Shown in pieces: positions 36,568 through 43,568 of a DNA stretch of 64,000 nucleotides (positions within the stretch are counted from its first letter, which is position 1; each line of letters starts with the position of its first letter). Position numbers and translations under genes: made by a program. The stretch spans positions 1-64,000 of the forward strand of contig JAQCIK010000007.1 of NCBI GenBank assembly GCA_027592035.1, written 5' to 3'. This DNA is from Casp-actino8 sp001510455 (lineage in GTDB: Bacteria > Actinomycetota > Acidimicrobiia > Acidimicrobiales > Ilumatobacteraceae). The notes below the pieces were generated by a model. It made no database searches and was not told where the DNA came from. It saw only the letters and a list, made by a program, of their open reading frames with translations.

Positions 36568-37032
36568 TCAGGCCGCCTGATCGGCGTCGACGCGACCCTC
36601 GAGGCCGACGCGACGAATGGTCGACGTCGACGTGCGTTCGGCACTCACGCCATCGGTCAGGCGCCGGGACTTCGTGATCGGGCCCCAGTCGAGAGTTCCA
36701 CTCGCCACTTCGTACACGAAGGCGAGGAAGAACACGGCACAGAACACGAACATCGCCCAGAAAGCGAACACTCCGAGCTCACCGTGACTGACGGCGTAGG
36801 GATAGAGAAAGACGATCTCGATGTCGAACATCACGAAGAGCATCGCCACTGTGTAGAAGCTCACCGGAAAACGCTCGGGTGGTTCGCGACTCGGCACGAT
36901 GCCACATTCGTAGGGAGCTTCCTTGGCCACCGACGGACGACGCGGGGCCAGCAATCGTGAGGCCACGAAACTGAGGGCTCCGAACAGGACCCCCAGCACG
37001 GTGAGCGCGACGACCGGAAGGTACTGCCCCAT
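36568..37032 (-). CDS. nuoA: NADH-quinone oxidoreductase subunit A, 14-subunit complex
   Basis: A 154-residue subunit with three membrane helices, the loop YECGIVPSREPPERFPV and FDIEIVFLYPYA. The cysteine in the loop is the conserved Cys that marks the active/deactive switch region in mitochondrial ND3. It starts three bases after the stop of the bc-locus membrane protein, so the bc complex and complex I are probably one transcript. Confidence 0.96.
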   Translation of the reverse strand: MGQYLPVVALTVLGVLFGALSFVASRLLAPRRPSVAKEAPYECGIVPSREPPERFPVSFYTVAMLFVMFDIEIVFLYPYAVSHGELGVFAFWAMFVFCAVFFLAFVYEVASGTLDWGPITKSRRLTDGVSAERTSTSTIRRVGLEGRVDADQAA

Positions 37033-37035
37033 CGG

Positions 37036-37857
37036 TCAGCTCCGAGCCGGAACGAGATCACTCGACACGTGACGGGTGAGGATGCGATCACGGCGATGGA
37101 GCATCCAGCAACAGACGAGGAAGATGATCGTGGACCCGATCGTGATGAAGGCCGCCGGCTGACGCTTGGTGCCGAGGTCGCGCAACATCACCACGTACTG
37201 GTGCGGCTGCGATTCGTCGATGACGGGACGGGCCGGAGCTCGTCCGGGTTCGACACGTTGCGGAATCACCGGTGCGATCTCGACCACTGCGTAATGAGGC
37301 TTGTGGAAGAACGCCAGGAAATCGACCTCGTCGCCGATCTTCGGCCAACGTTCACCTCCGCGCGTGTACACGGCAACGGCCTGGTACTCACCCGCCGAAT
37401 ACAACTCGGCCTGGTTCTGAATGATCTCGTCAGCGGCCGCGACCGCCTGGCCTCGACCCTGGTCGTCCTCGGGCAGGCGAGTCCAGCCATCGGCGACCAA
37501 CGCGGTCTGGGTCTGCTCGGCCACGTCGGTGAACGATGCCCCGGCGTCGACCATCACGGGTGAATCGAGAACCTCGGCGTCGAGAAGACGCGGACCCTCG
37601 CGCACGATCGAGAAGGGCTGCGAGGGCTCCCACGAAGGTGCTCGTCCGTTCAGACCGATGCCATAGGCCCACCAGATCGCGCCCATCGTCGCCATCCATC
37701 CGAACAGCCCGGCGAAGGCCACGAGGAATCCGAGACGGATACCCATGTTGGTGGCGAGCAACAGGTACACACTGCCGCACAGCGCGACGGTCCCGATGAT
37801 GACAGTCAGGAGACCGCGGAGTTCGGGCTCCCAACCAATGCTCAGGATCGCGTTCAC
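37036..37857 (-). CDS. Uncharacterised membrane protein of the bc complex locus (3 membrane helices)
   Basis: A 273-residue protein that I do not recognise. Two membrane helices lie at about residues 15-65, with a polar domain of about 170 residues (YTRGGERWPKIGDEVDF) and a third helix at about 236-256 ending in a basic tail. There are no heme or Fe-S motifs. It overlaps the diheme cytochrome gene by four bases and precedes nuoA by three, so it is probably an accessory subunit of the bc complex or a link between the two complexes (inference). Confidence 0.8.
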   Translation of the reverse strand: MNAILSIGWEPELRGLLTVIIGTVALCGSVYLLLATNMGIRLGFLVAFAGLFGWMATMGAIWWAYGIGLNGRAPSWEPSQPFSIVREGPRLLDAEVLDSPVMVDAGASFTDVAEQTQTALVADGWTRLPEDDQGRGQAVAAADEIIQNQAELYSAGEYQAVAVYTRGGERWPKIGDEVDFLAFFHKPHYAVVEIAPVIPQRVEPGRAPARPVIDESQPHQYVVMLRDLGTKRQPAAFITIGSTIIFLVCCWMLHRRDRILTRHVSSDLVPARS

Positions 37858-38918
37858 AATTCACTCCGGACGTAGTTCACGATGGCGCGGATCTGCTCGT
37901 CGGTGAGCGTGCTGCCGTAACCGGGCATCCGTCCGCTGCCCTGGCCCTGCACACCGTACTTCGCGCCGTACACCGAGCCGGCCTTGATGAAGTCGATCAT
38001 CTCCTGTTCGGTGGCGAAGTGCGAGTTGGTCGCGCCACCGGTGAGGTTCCAGCCGAGAGCACCCGATCCGGTTTCACCGGGCTCGCCCCAACTCCAACCC
38101 GGTGTGTGACAACGAGCGCAACTGTAGGCGCCTGATCCCAACTCGAGATTGAAGAGGGCTTCACCGAGGCTTCCGTAGGTTCCGTCGGCCACCGTTCGTT
38201 CGGCGGCGGCCTGAATGTCGTTCTGTGTCTCGACGGGCAGGTGTCCACCCTCGCATCCCTGCGGGTCGGCGTCGGCCACGATGCAGTTCTCACGCGGTAC
38301 CTGAATGCTCTTCAGGTACGCAATGAGGTTGTCGATCTGCTGATCGTTCATCGGTCCGCCACCGCGCACACCCCAGGGTGACATCGGAGAGAACGGTCGA
38401 CCGTATTCGAGGATGAAACGCACCTCGTCGTCGCTGTAGCGATAGAAGACGGTGTTGAGAGCCGGAGCCTTCCATGACACCGCCTTCACCTGACCGGTCT
38501 TGGAATCGGTCACCGTGTACTCGGCTGCACCGCCGGTGGCGTTCATGCCGCCGTGGCAACCGGCGCAGTTGAAGCCACCGTTGGCCGTCACGTCGAAGAG
38601 CTGACCGCCCCAGCTGGCGAAGCGATTGGTGAATCCTTCTTCGGCATTGGCCTGACGCTGCGGTTCGTAGAGCCAGTACACCGGAAGGCCGATGGTAATG
38701 GTGGCGAGCAGGATGACCCCGAGGAACTGGACACGCTCGAGACGCTTGCCTTCCAGAACTTCGTCGTCGTAGTAGGGCTTGCGGTTGGCGGCCAGTTCGA
38801 TCTCGGACCCGATCTCGGAACGTCCGGTCACCCAGTTGAAGAACGCATAGACAAGCCAAGCGAGGGAAACAGCGATCGCGATGAGAATCGCGATGGTGGT
38901 GGTGGCGAGGGCGAGCAT
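37854..38918 (-). CDS. Membrane-bound diheme cytochrome c of the bc complex
   Basis: A 354-residue protein with membrane helices at about 5-28 and 66-84 and two c-type heme sites, CAGCH (118-122) and CARCH (267-271), each in a cytochrome c-like domain on the outer side. It would take electrons from the Rieske protein and pass them on, like QcrC of other actinobacteria or the diheme cytochrome of heliobacterial bc complexes. It sits between the Rieske gene and the membrane protein in the operon. Confidence 0.92.
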   Translation of the reverse strand: MLALATTTIAILIAIAVSLAWLVYAFFNWVTGRSEIGSEIELAANRKPYYDDEVLEGKRLERVQFLGVILLATITIGLPVYWLYEPQRQANAEEGFTNRFASWGGQLFDVTANGGFNCAGCHGGMNATGGAAEYTVTDSKTGQVKAVSWKAPALNTVFYRYSDDEVRFILEYGRPFSPMSPWGVRGGGPMNDQQIDNLIAYLKSIQVPRENCIVADADPQGCEGGHLPVETQNDIQAAAERTVADGTYGSLGEALFNLELGSGAYSCARCHTPGWSWGEPGETGSGALGWNLTGGATNSHFATEQEMIDFIKAGSVYGAKYGVQGQGSGRMPGYGSTLTDEQIRAIVNYVRSEL

Positions 38919-38920
38919 GA

Positions 38921-39772
38921 TCAGTGGTCTCCTCCTCCAGTGATGCAGTGCGGGCCTTCGGCTTCCTGACCGGTGGTGTTCACACCGATGGCCGGACCGT
39001 TGAAGACCGTACCGGTGTCGACGATCACGCTGCCGTTGCTCACCGACACACCGAAACGATCCATACCGCGCGGCGCCGGACCGGCCTTCTTCTCACCGAC
39101 TCGGTCGTACTGCGAACCGTGGCACGGACACTCGAACCACTGCGAGCTCTTGCACTCGGGCACACGGCAACCGAGATGCGGACACTTCTGATACAGCGCG
39201 ACCACTCCGGCTTCCATACCCGACAGAACGGAGGGCTGTGACGCATAAGCCGCACGCGCTTTCGGCAAGGCCCCGGCCGGGAACGCGGTCAGCCACGTGC
39301 GTGCCTCGGGCTTGTAGACGAAACCCTTCTCGTTGCGAATCTGCACGATGAGATCATCGAGACGACCGACGTTGACCTTGGAGCCGAAACCGCCGCCGGC
39401 TCGCGGCCACAAGAACGCCACTACGGCCACACCGAAGGCACCGATACTCGCGCTCATCATGGTGACGGCGGCTCGGTTGAAGAACTGACGCCGCGAAACT
39501 CCCACGGCTTCTTCGTCGGGAGCGACCCACGCGACGGGGGCGACTTCCGACGCCTTCTCGAGGGCAGTGGAACGAGCCGAAACTTCGGCCGATTCGAACG
39601 ACGCTCCCGCCGGGGCGCCGACCTTCGCCGAACTCTTGTCGCGCTTGACGGTTTCGCGCGAGAGCGCTCCGGCACCGCGTACGTCGGCACGACGAGCCGT
39701 CGTGACGAGCACGACGGCGGCCAGGACGACGATGGCGGCGATGACGATGGCGATTGTTGCTGCAGAACTCAT
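38921..39772 (-). CDS. Rieske iron-sulfur subunit of the bc complex
   Basis: A 283-residue protein. A first membrane helix lies at about residues 5-24, a Tat-like RRQFFNRA at 94-101 precedes a second helix at about 104-122, and the Rieske domain carries CPHLGC (Cys197, His199) and CPCHGS (Cys215, His218) for the [2Fe-2S] cluster. It takes electrons from menaquinol at the outer side. Two helices plus a charged linker differ from the single-helix classical form and the three-helix mycobacterial QcrA. Confidence 0.94.
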   Translation of the reverse strand: MSSAATIAIVIAAIVVLAAVVLVTTARRADVRGAGALSRETVKRDKSSAKVGAPAGASFESAEVSARSTALEKASEVAPVAWVAPDEEAVGVSRRQFFNRAAVTMMSASIGAFGVAVVAFLWPRAGGGFGSKVNVGRLDDLIVQIRNEKGFVYKPEARTWLTAFPAGALPKARAAYASQPSVLSGMEAGVVALYQKCPHLGCRVPECKSSQWFECPCHGSQYDRVGEKKAGPAPRGMDRFGVSVSNGSVIVDTGTVFNGPAIGVNTTGQEAEGPHCITGGGDH

Positions 39773-39782
39773 GGTCAGAACC

Positions 39783-40538
39783 TCACAACTCGAAGAAGAG
39801 ACCGTCGCGCCAGGGGAACACGAAGTTGAAGCCTGGACCTCGGAAGAACGAACCGATCATCACCAAGACCGCCCAGAACATCAGGTGAACCGTCATGAGC
39901 GACGTGGCGAACTTGCGATCCTCGGGCTTGTTCGACGGGTTCTTGTCGATGTACGGAGCGAGGATCAACGCGAACAACGCGATTCCCGGAATCGTCACGC
40001 CGGCCACCATCGGGTGGAACATGGTGAGCAGTTCCTGCAGGCCGAGGAAGTACCACGGGGCCTTCGACGGGTTGGGCGTCTGGTTGGGGTTGGCCAACTG
40101 CAGAAGCGGCGCGTTCACGAAGATCGAGAAGAAGAAGAGGAACGCCGTGCAGGCCAGTGCGGCCACGAACTCGACGGCGAGCAGGTGCGGCCAGGTGTGA
40201 ACCTTGTCGACCGGAGTCGCTTTCACGTCCTGGATGGAACCCGACTTCACGACGGTGAGGAGGCGCTGGGTGTGACCACCCGGGCCGGCGCCCACCGGAA
40301 CTCCACCGGCAGCGGGACCAGCCGCCACGACGGCGGCAACCTTGTCGGCCACCGCCACGCCACCACCGTCACCTTCGGTCTTGGCCTTCGCGGCCCGACT
40401 GCGCTCGAGCAAGTGAGCCGGAATGCGCGGATCAGCACCGGCGTCGCCACCAGCGGACTCGCCACCACCCGACTCGGCGGCTGCCTTCTCACGAGCGGCC
40501 TGGGCTCGCTTCAACAGGTGTTCGGGAATCTCAGTCAT
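39783..40538 (-). CDS. Cytochrome b C-terminal half (subunit IV/PetD-like) with duplicated IPxHLLxR tag
   Basis: A 251-residue protein. The first 100 residues are polar and carry IPEHLLKR (4-11) and a second copy IPAHLLERSR (39-48). Three membrane helices follow, as in subunit IV of b6f. The quinol-site motif PEWY of the family appears as KAPWYFLGLQELL, so the glutamate is missing. It is separate from the N-terminal cytochrome b gene, unlike the fused QcrB of most actinobacteria. Confidence 0.9.
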   Translation of the reverse strand: MTEIPEHLLKRAQAAREKAAAESGGGESAGGDAGADPRIPAHLLERSRAAKAKTEGDGGGVAVADKVAAVVAAGPAAGGVPVGAGPGGHTQRLLTVVKSGSIQDVKATPVDKVHTWPHLLAVEFVAALACTAFLFFFSIFVNAPLLQLANPNQTPNPSKAPWYFLGLQELLTMFHPMVAGVTIPGIALFALILAPYIDKNPSNKPEDRKFATSLMTVHLMFWAVLVMIGSFFRGPGFNFVFPWRDGLFFEL

Positions 40539-40569
40539 GGTTCTCTCGTGCGTCCTTTCAGCTCTCGGA

Positions 40570-41352
40570 TCACAGCGGACCCGAGATGCCTCCGTCCTTA
40601 CGAACTCGCCAGAAATGGATCGCCATGAAGATGACGATCACGAAGGGAAGCATCAGCACGTGCAACACGTACCAACGCAACAACGTCTCCGATCCGATCT
40701 CGACTCCTCCGAGAAGGACGAACCGCACTTGTGAACCGAAGACCGGTGTGTAACCCATCATGTTGGTACCCACCGCAACGGCCCACATCGCCAACTGGTC
40801 CCACGGCAAGAGATAGCCAGTGAACGACAGGAGAAGAGTGAGAGTCAAGAGCACGACGCCGATGACCCAGTTGAACTCGCGAGGCGGCTTGTACGCGCCG
40901 TGATAGAAGACGCGAGCCATGTGCAAGAACACCGTGAGCACCATGAGGTGAGCTCCCCAACGGTGCATGTTTCGCACGAGTAATCCGAAGGCGACCGACG
41001 TCTGAAGACTCTTGATGTCGTTCCAGGCCGCCGTGGCCTCGGGACGGTAGAAGAACATCAAGAAGATTCCGGTCACGGTGAGAAGAATGAAGAGGAAGAA
41101 GCTGAGTCCGCCGAGGCACAGCGTGTAGCTCACCTTCACGGCATGTCGCTTCACCTTCACCGGATGCAAGTGGTAGAGCACCGAGTTCATGACCACGTAC
41201 GACCGATTACGCGGGCTGTCGGTGTAACCCTTACGGAAGATGGAGCCCGGACGGAAGATCGAATTCCAGGCTTGGCTGCCCTGAACGGAGTCGATCGTCT
41301 TGTTCAGACGCTCCTTCGCAGTGGGGCGGGGGTTGTCGATGACCTTGGCCAT
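40570..41352 (-). CDS. Cytochrome b N-terminal half (cytochrome b6-like)
   Basis: A 260-residue protein with four core membrane helices and the four heme-b histidines in two pairs. The first pair is spaced by 13 residues (MHRWGAH...FLH) and the second by 14 (LHVLM...AIHF); the 13/14 pattern is that of cytochrome b6 rather than bc1. A cysteine in CLGG near the first helix matches the residue that binds the extra heme ci in b6f and in Bacillus. It has a basic N-terminal extension of about 70 residues. Confidence 0.93.
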   Translation of the reverse strand: MAKVIDNPRPTAKERLNKTIDSVQGSQAWNSIFRPGSIFRKGYTDSPRNRSYVVMNSVLYHLHPVKVKRHAVKVSYTLCLGGLSFFLFILLTVTGIFLMFFYRPEATAAWNDIKSLQTSVAFGLLVRNMHRWGAHLMVLTVFLHMARVFYHGAYKPPREFNWVIGVVLLTLTLLLSFTGYLLPWDQLAMWAVAVGTNMMGYTPVFGSQVRFVLLGGVEIGSETLLRWYVLHVLMLPFVIVIFMAIHFWRVRKDGGISGPL

Positions 41353-41367
41353 AGTTCTCGTCGTCTC

Positions 41368-41781
41368 CTACAAACGCATTCCGTACGCGTAACCGTGGTT
41401 GTTCGTTCGCATGTGTGTGTCACCCGTGGCGAGCGCCGAGCCGGCCTTGCCGAGGATGATCACACCTGTGGGGCATCGATCGACGCAGAGTGCGCACCGT
41501 GTGCACACGTCGTCGTCGATGATGAAGATCACGTTGTCGCTGGGGTCGAGGCCGGGCTTCTCGGTGCCGGTCGCCTCGACGATGGCCTCGGGCTGCACCA
41601 TGTGGATGCACTTCCACGGGCAGATGTCGACGCAGCCCTCGCACATGATGCATTCGGTCTGATCGATGTGGATGAACTGCTTCGGCTTGACGGCCTTGGT
41701 CAGATAATCGGCATCGACCTCGACCAGCTGGTACTGGTCGGTGAAGGGCATCATCGGAGGATTGGCGTCGGTGCGAGCCAT
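41368..41781 (-). CDS. 8Fe ferredoxin encoded in the bc operon
   Basis: A 137-residue soluble protein with Cys44, 47, 50, 54 and Cys93, 96, 99, 103 in two CxxCxxCxxxCP motifs, separated by an unusually long 38-residue stretch. It lies between a membrane protein gene and cytochrome b6 with gaps of 1 and 15 bases, so it is very likely cotranscribed with the bc complex. It could be a peripheral subunit of that complex or the electron donor of the NADH-module-free complex I; neither can be shown from sequence. Confidence 0.88.
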   Translation of the reverse strand: MARTDANPPMMPFTDQYQLVEVDADYLTKAVKPKQFIHIDQTECIMCEGCVDICPWKCIHMVQPEAIVEATGTEKPGLDPSDNVIFIIDDDVCTRCALCVDRCPTGVIILGKAGSALATGDTHMRTNNHGYAYGMRL

Positions 41782-41782
41782 G

Positions 41783-42271
41783 TCAGACCTTCTTCACCAA
41801 CGGACGGCCGTAGCTCGACTGCTCGAGTTCGGTGGACGCCGACTTGCCGCGCTTTTGCCACCACACCCACACGTAGATCTGCAGACCCAGAAAGAGTCCG
41901 TAGATACCGGTCACGATGATGTCGCCCACCTGCAGATAGTTGATGTCGAAGGGGAAACTTCCACCTTTGGCCTGCGACTTGAAGATGTCACCCGGTCCGT
42001 AGAGCATCTTGTCGGACTGCCAGCCGAGTTCGTTCTGAACGTGCACGAGCCACTGGTGGGGCACGACGCCGTACGCCAGGAACATCACGAAGAACGCGTA
42101 CACCGACCCGACCATCGCCTCGCCCCACGACACCGGCGTGCCGATCGGACGGCGCTTGCCGTACACGAACACGAGACCGGTCAGGATCAACGTGATCGCA
42201 AGCGAAAAGAGGAAAGCCTGGTTGATCCCCGGCCATTTCAGAATGTCGATCGCCAGCATCGTGCCGGTCAT
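41783..42271 (-). CDS. Uncharacterised membrane protein, first gene of the bc/complex I unit
   Basis: A 162-residue protein with about three membrane helices (around 18-37, 50-68 and 110-133) and a conserved-looking outer segment with VPHQWLVHVQNE. I do not recognise it and see no cofactor motif. It heads the 21-gene minus-strand unit. A second in-frame ATG at 42259 is an alternative start, since the AAGGG site directly abuts the ATG at 42271. Confidence 0.78.
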   Translation of the reverse strand: MTGTMLAIDILKWPGINQAFLFSLAITLILTGLVFVYGKRRPIGTPVSWGEAMVGSVYAFFVMFLAYGVVPHQWLVHVQNELGWQSDKMLYGPGDIFKSQAKGGSFPFDINYLQVGDIIVTGIYGLFLGLQIYVWVWWQKRGKSASTELEQSSYGRPLVKKV

Positions 42272-42314
42272 CCCTTCTGTGCCCGTCGAGGGCCGTGTGA
42301 ACTGGTCGTTGACA

Positions 42315-42356
42315 GGTGGCGAACCACCATGAGAATTCCTTCACGACTTTAGTCGT
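42315..42356. promoter_or_regulatory. Two small inverted repeats upstream of the bc/complex I unit
   Basis: The 384-base divergent gap 42272-42655 holds no gene that I can support. Near the bc side are GGTGG-CGAA-CCACC (42315-42328) and the perfect palindrome ACGACT-TT-AGTCGT (42343-42356). The second overlaps a minus-strand TAAAGT that could be a -10 box, and would then be an operator. Farther on lies GTTC-CGGT-GAAC (42516-42527), just after a TTGTGAA half site. Confidence 0.4.
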
Positions 42357-42580
42357 CGGAGGTTCTCGAGCACCCAACCCACTTCCGCTCACGACGACGA
42401 CGTCGGTCACGCGGATCGGGGGTGACGAGAACCGTCCCACGGCGTTCGGACGGGAGGGATCCTCGACAGTGGTCTATCAGGCCGGCCCGCAGGATCGGGG
42501 CGGTTGTGAACTCGTGTTCCGGTGAACGGTACGGACGTCGAGTCATCGTTCTCGGCTCTCTGGTGACGTCGGTCCGGGAA

Positions 42581-42609
42581 TTCACGATTCGTGCTGACGG
42601 GGCTCTAAT
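42581..42609 (+). promoter_or_regulatory. Sigma-70-like promoter of the monoheme cytochrome c gene
   Basis: TTCACG (42581-42586) and TCTAAT (42604-42609) are separated by 17 bases and lie 46 bases upstream of the GTG start. They match the -35 and -10 consensus at four and five of six bases. No other good match was seen in the gap on this strand. Confidence 0.5.
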
Positions 42610-42655
42610 CTGTGGACGTTCGTGCCCCCATCGGGTCACCCGAAAGGACTGGTCA

Positions 42656-43471
42656 GTGACCGAGATTCCCGAACATCTTCTGAAGCGCTCTCGCGACCGC
42701 CGTGCGGGTGGCTCGTCCGGCGATGCCACCGGTGGATCCGCCGATTCCGGGGCCTCGGTGCCGGCCACCACGACCCCGGCGACCCCCGCTCCCCGAGCCG
42801 AAGCCCCGGCCCCGGCTGCTCCGGTGGCCAAGCCCGATCCGGCCTACGTCGCCGCCGCCAAGTCCCGAGGCCGAATTCCCTCATGGGCCATGGCGACCTT
42901 GGCCCTTCTGCCTCTCTTTCTCTTCATGTACGTCCGAGGGCTCCAGCCCCAAAAAGCCGAGGCCAGCGGCCCGATTGCCCTGGGTATCGAGGAATACGGG
43001 GCCTGTGCGTCGTGCCATGGCGGCGACGGTGGTGGCGGAGCCGGTCGGGTTCTGAGCGGTGGCGAGTCCCTGAAGACGTTCCCGCACATCGAAGACATGC
43101 TTTTGTGGGTCTATGCAGGGACGGAGGCCTGGGAGGCCGCCGGTGTCGAGACCTATGGCGACCCCGACCGGGAGGGTGGCGCCCACTATCCCCGCTCGTA
43201 CAACGGGAGCCCCATGCCCGCCCAAGGCGAAACCTACGGAGGGGCCCTGACCCAGTACGAGATCCTGGGTGTGGTGTGCCACATCCGCTACGACCTGTCG
43301 GGCGCCGACGAGGGTGGCGAATGGGCCGAGGAGTACGAGAAGTGGTGCAGTGCCGAGAGCGAAATCTTCGCGGGACTGCAGAACGGCACCCTCACCTACG
43401 ACAGCCCTGAGGTGGGAGTCGGCACCGAACCGCGCCTCGGCACCACTGCCGGCTCGGCCGACGGCATGTGA
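42656..43471 (+). CDS. Membrane-anchored monoheme cytochrome c with IPEHLLKR tag
   Basis: A 271-residue protein: N-terminal TEIPEHLLKRSRDRR, an Ala/Pro-rich stretch, one membrane helix at about residues 82-100, then an outer cytochrome c domain with CASCH and a likely Met ligand in GSPMPAQG. It probably carries electrons from the bc complex toward an oxidase outside this window. The GTG at 42656 has AAGGA nine bases upstream. Its N-terminus is almost identical to that of the PetD-like subunit encoded divergently. Confidence 0.88.
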   Translation: MTEIPEHLLKRSRDRRAGGSSGDATGGSADSGASVPATTTPATPAPRAEAPAPAAPVAKPDPAYVAAAKSRGRIPSWAMATLALLPLFLFMYVRGLQPQKAEASGPIALGIEEYGACASCHGGDGGGGAGRVLSGGESLKTFPHIEDMLLWVYAGTEAWEAAGVETYGDPDREGGAHYPRSYNGSPMPAQGETYGGALTQYEILGVVCHIRYDLSGADEGGEWAEEYEKWCSAESEIFAGLQNGTLTYDSPEVGVGTEPRLGTTAGSADGM

Positions 43472-43476
43472 CCACT

Positions 43477-43503
43477 CGGCTCGGGCCCCTGGTGCCTGAG
43501 CCG
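43477..43503. terminator. GC-rich hairpin after the cytochrome c gene
   Basis: CGGCTCGGGC (43477-43486) pairs with GCCTGAGCCG (43494-43503) over 10 bp with one G-T pair and a 7-base loop, six bases after the stop codon. There is no T run, so it is an actinobacterial-type stem terminator at best. Confidence 0.5.
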
Positions 43504-43568
43504 ACCGTCACCGTCACCGTCCACGCCCGCCTGGGCAGTTCGGCTCGGACGGCGACACACTGACAGAC

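Noticed and set aside
37036..37857. Cytochrome oxidase subunit
   Set aside because: It has no copper or heme ligands, and its helix layout does not fit subunits II, III or IV closely enough.
42315..42328. GGTGG-CGAA-CCACC as a fourth copy of the palindromic element
   Set aside because: The stem is only 5 bp and the shared CCAGAA and GATTTCGC parts are missing; it is kept only as a small inverted repeat.
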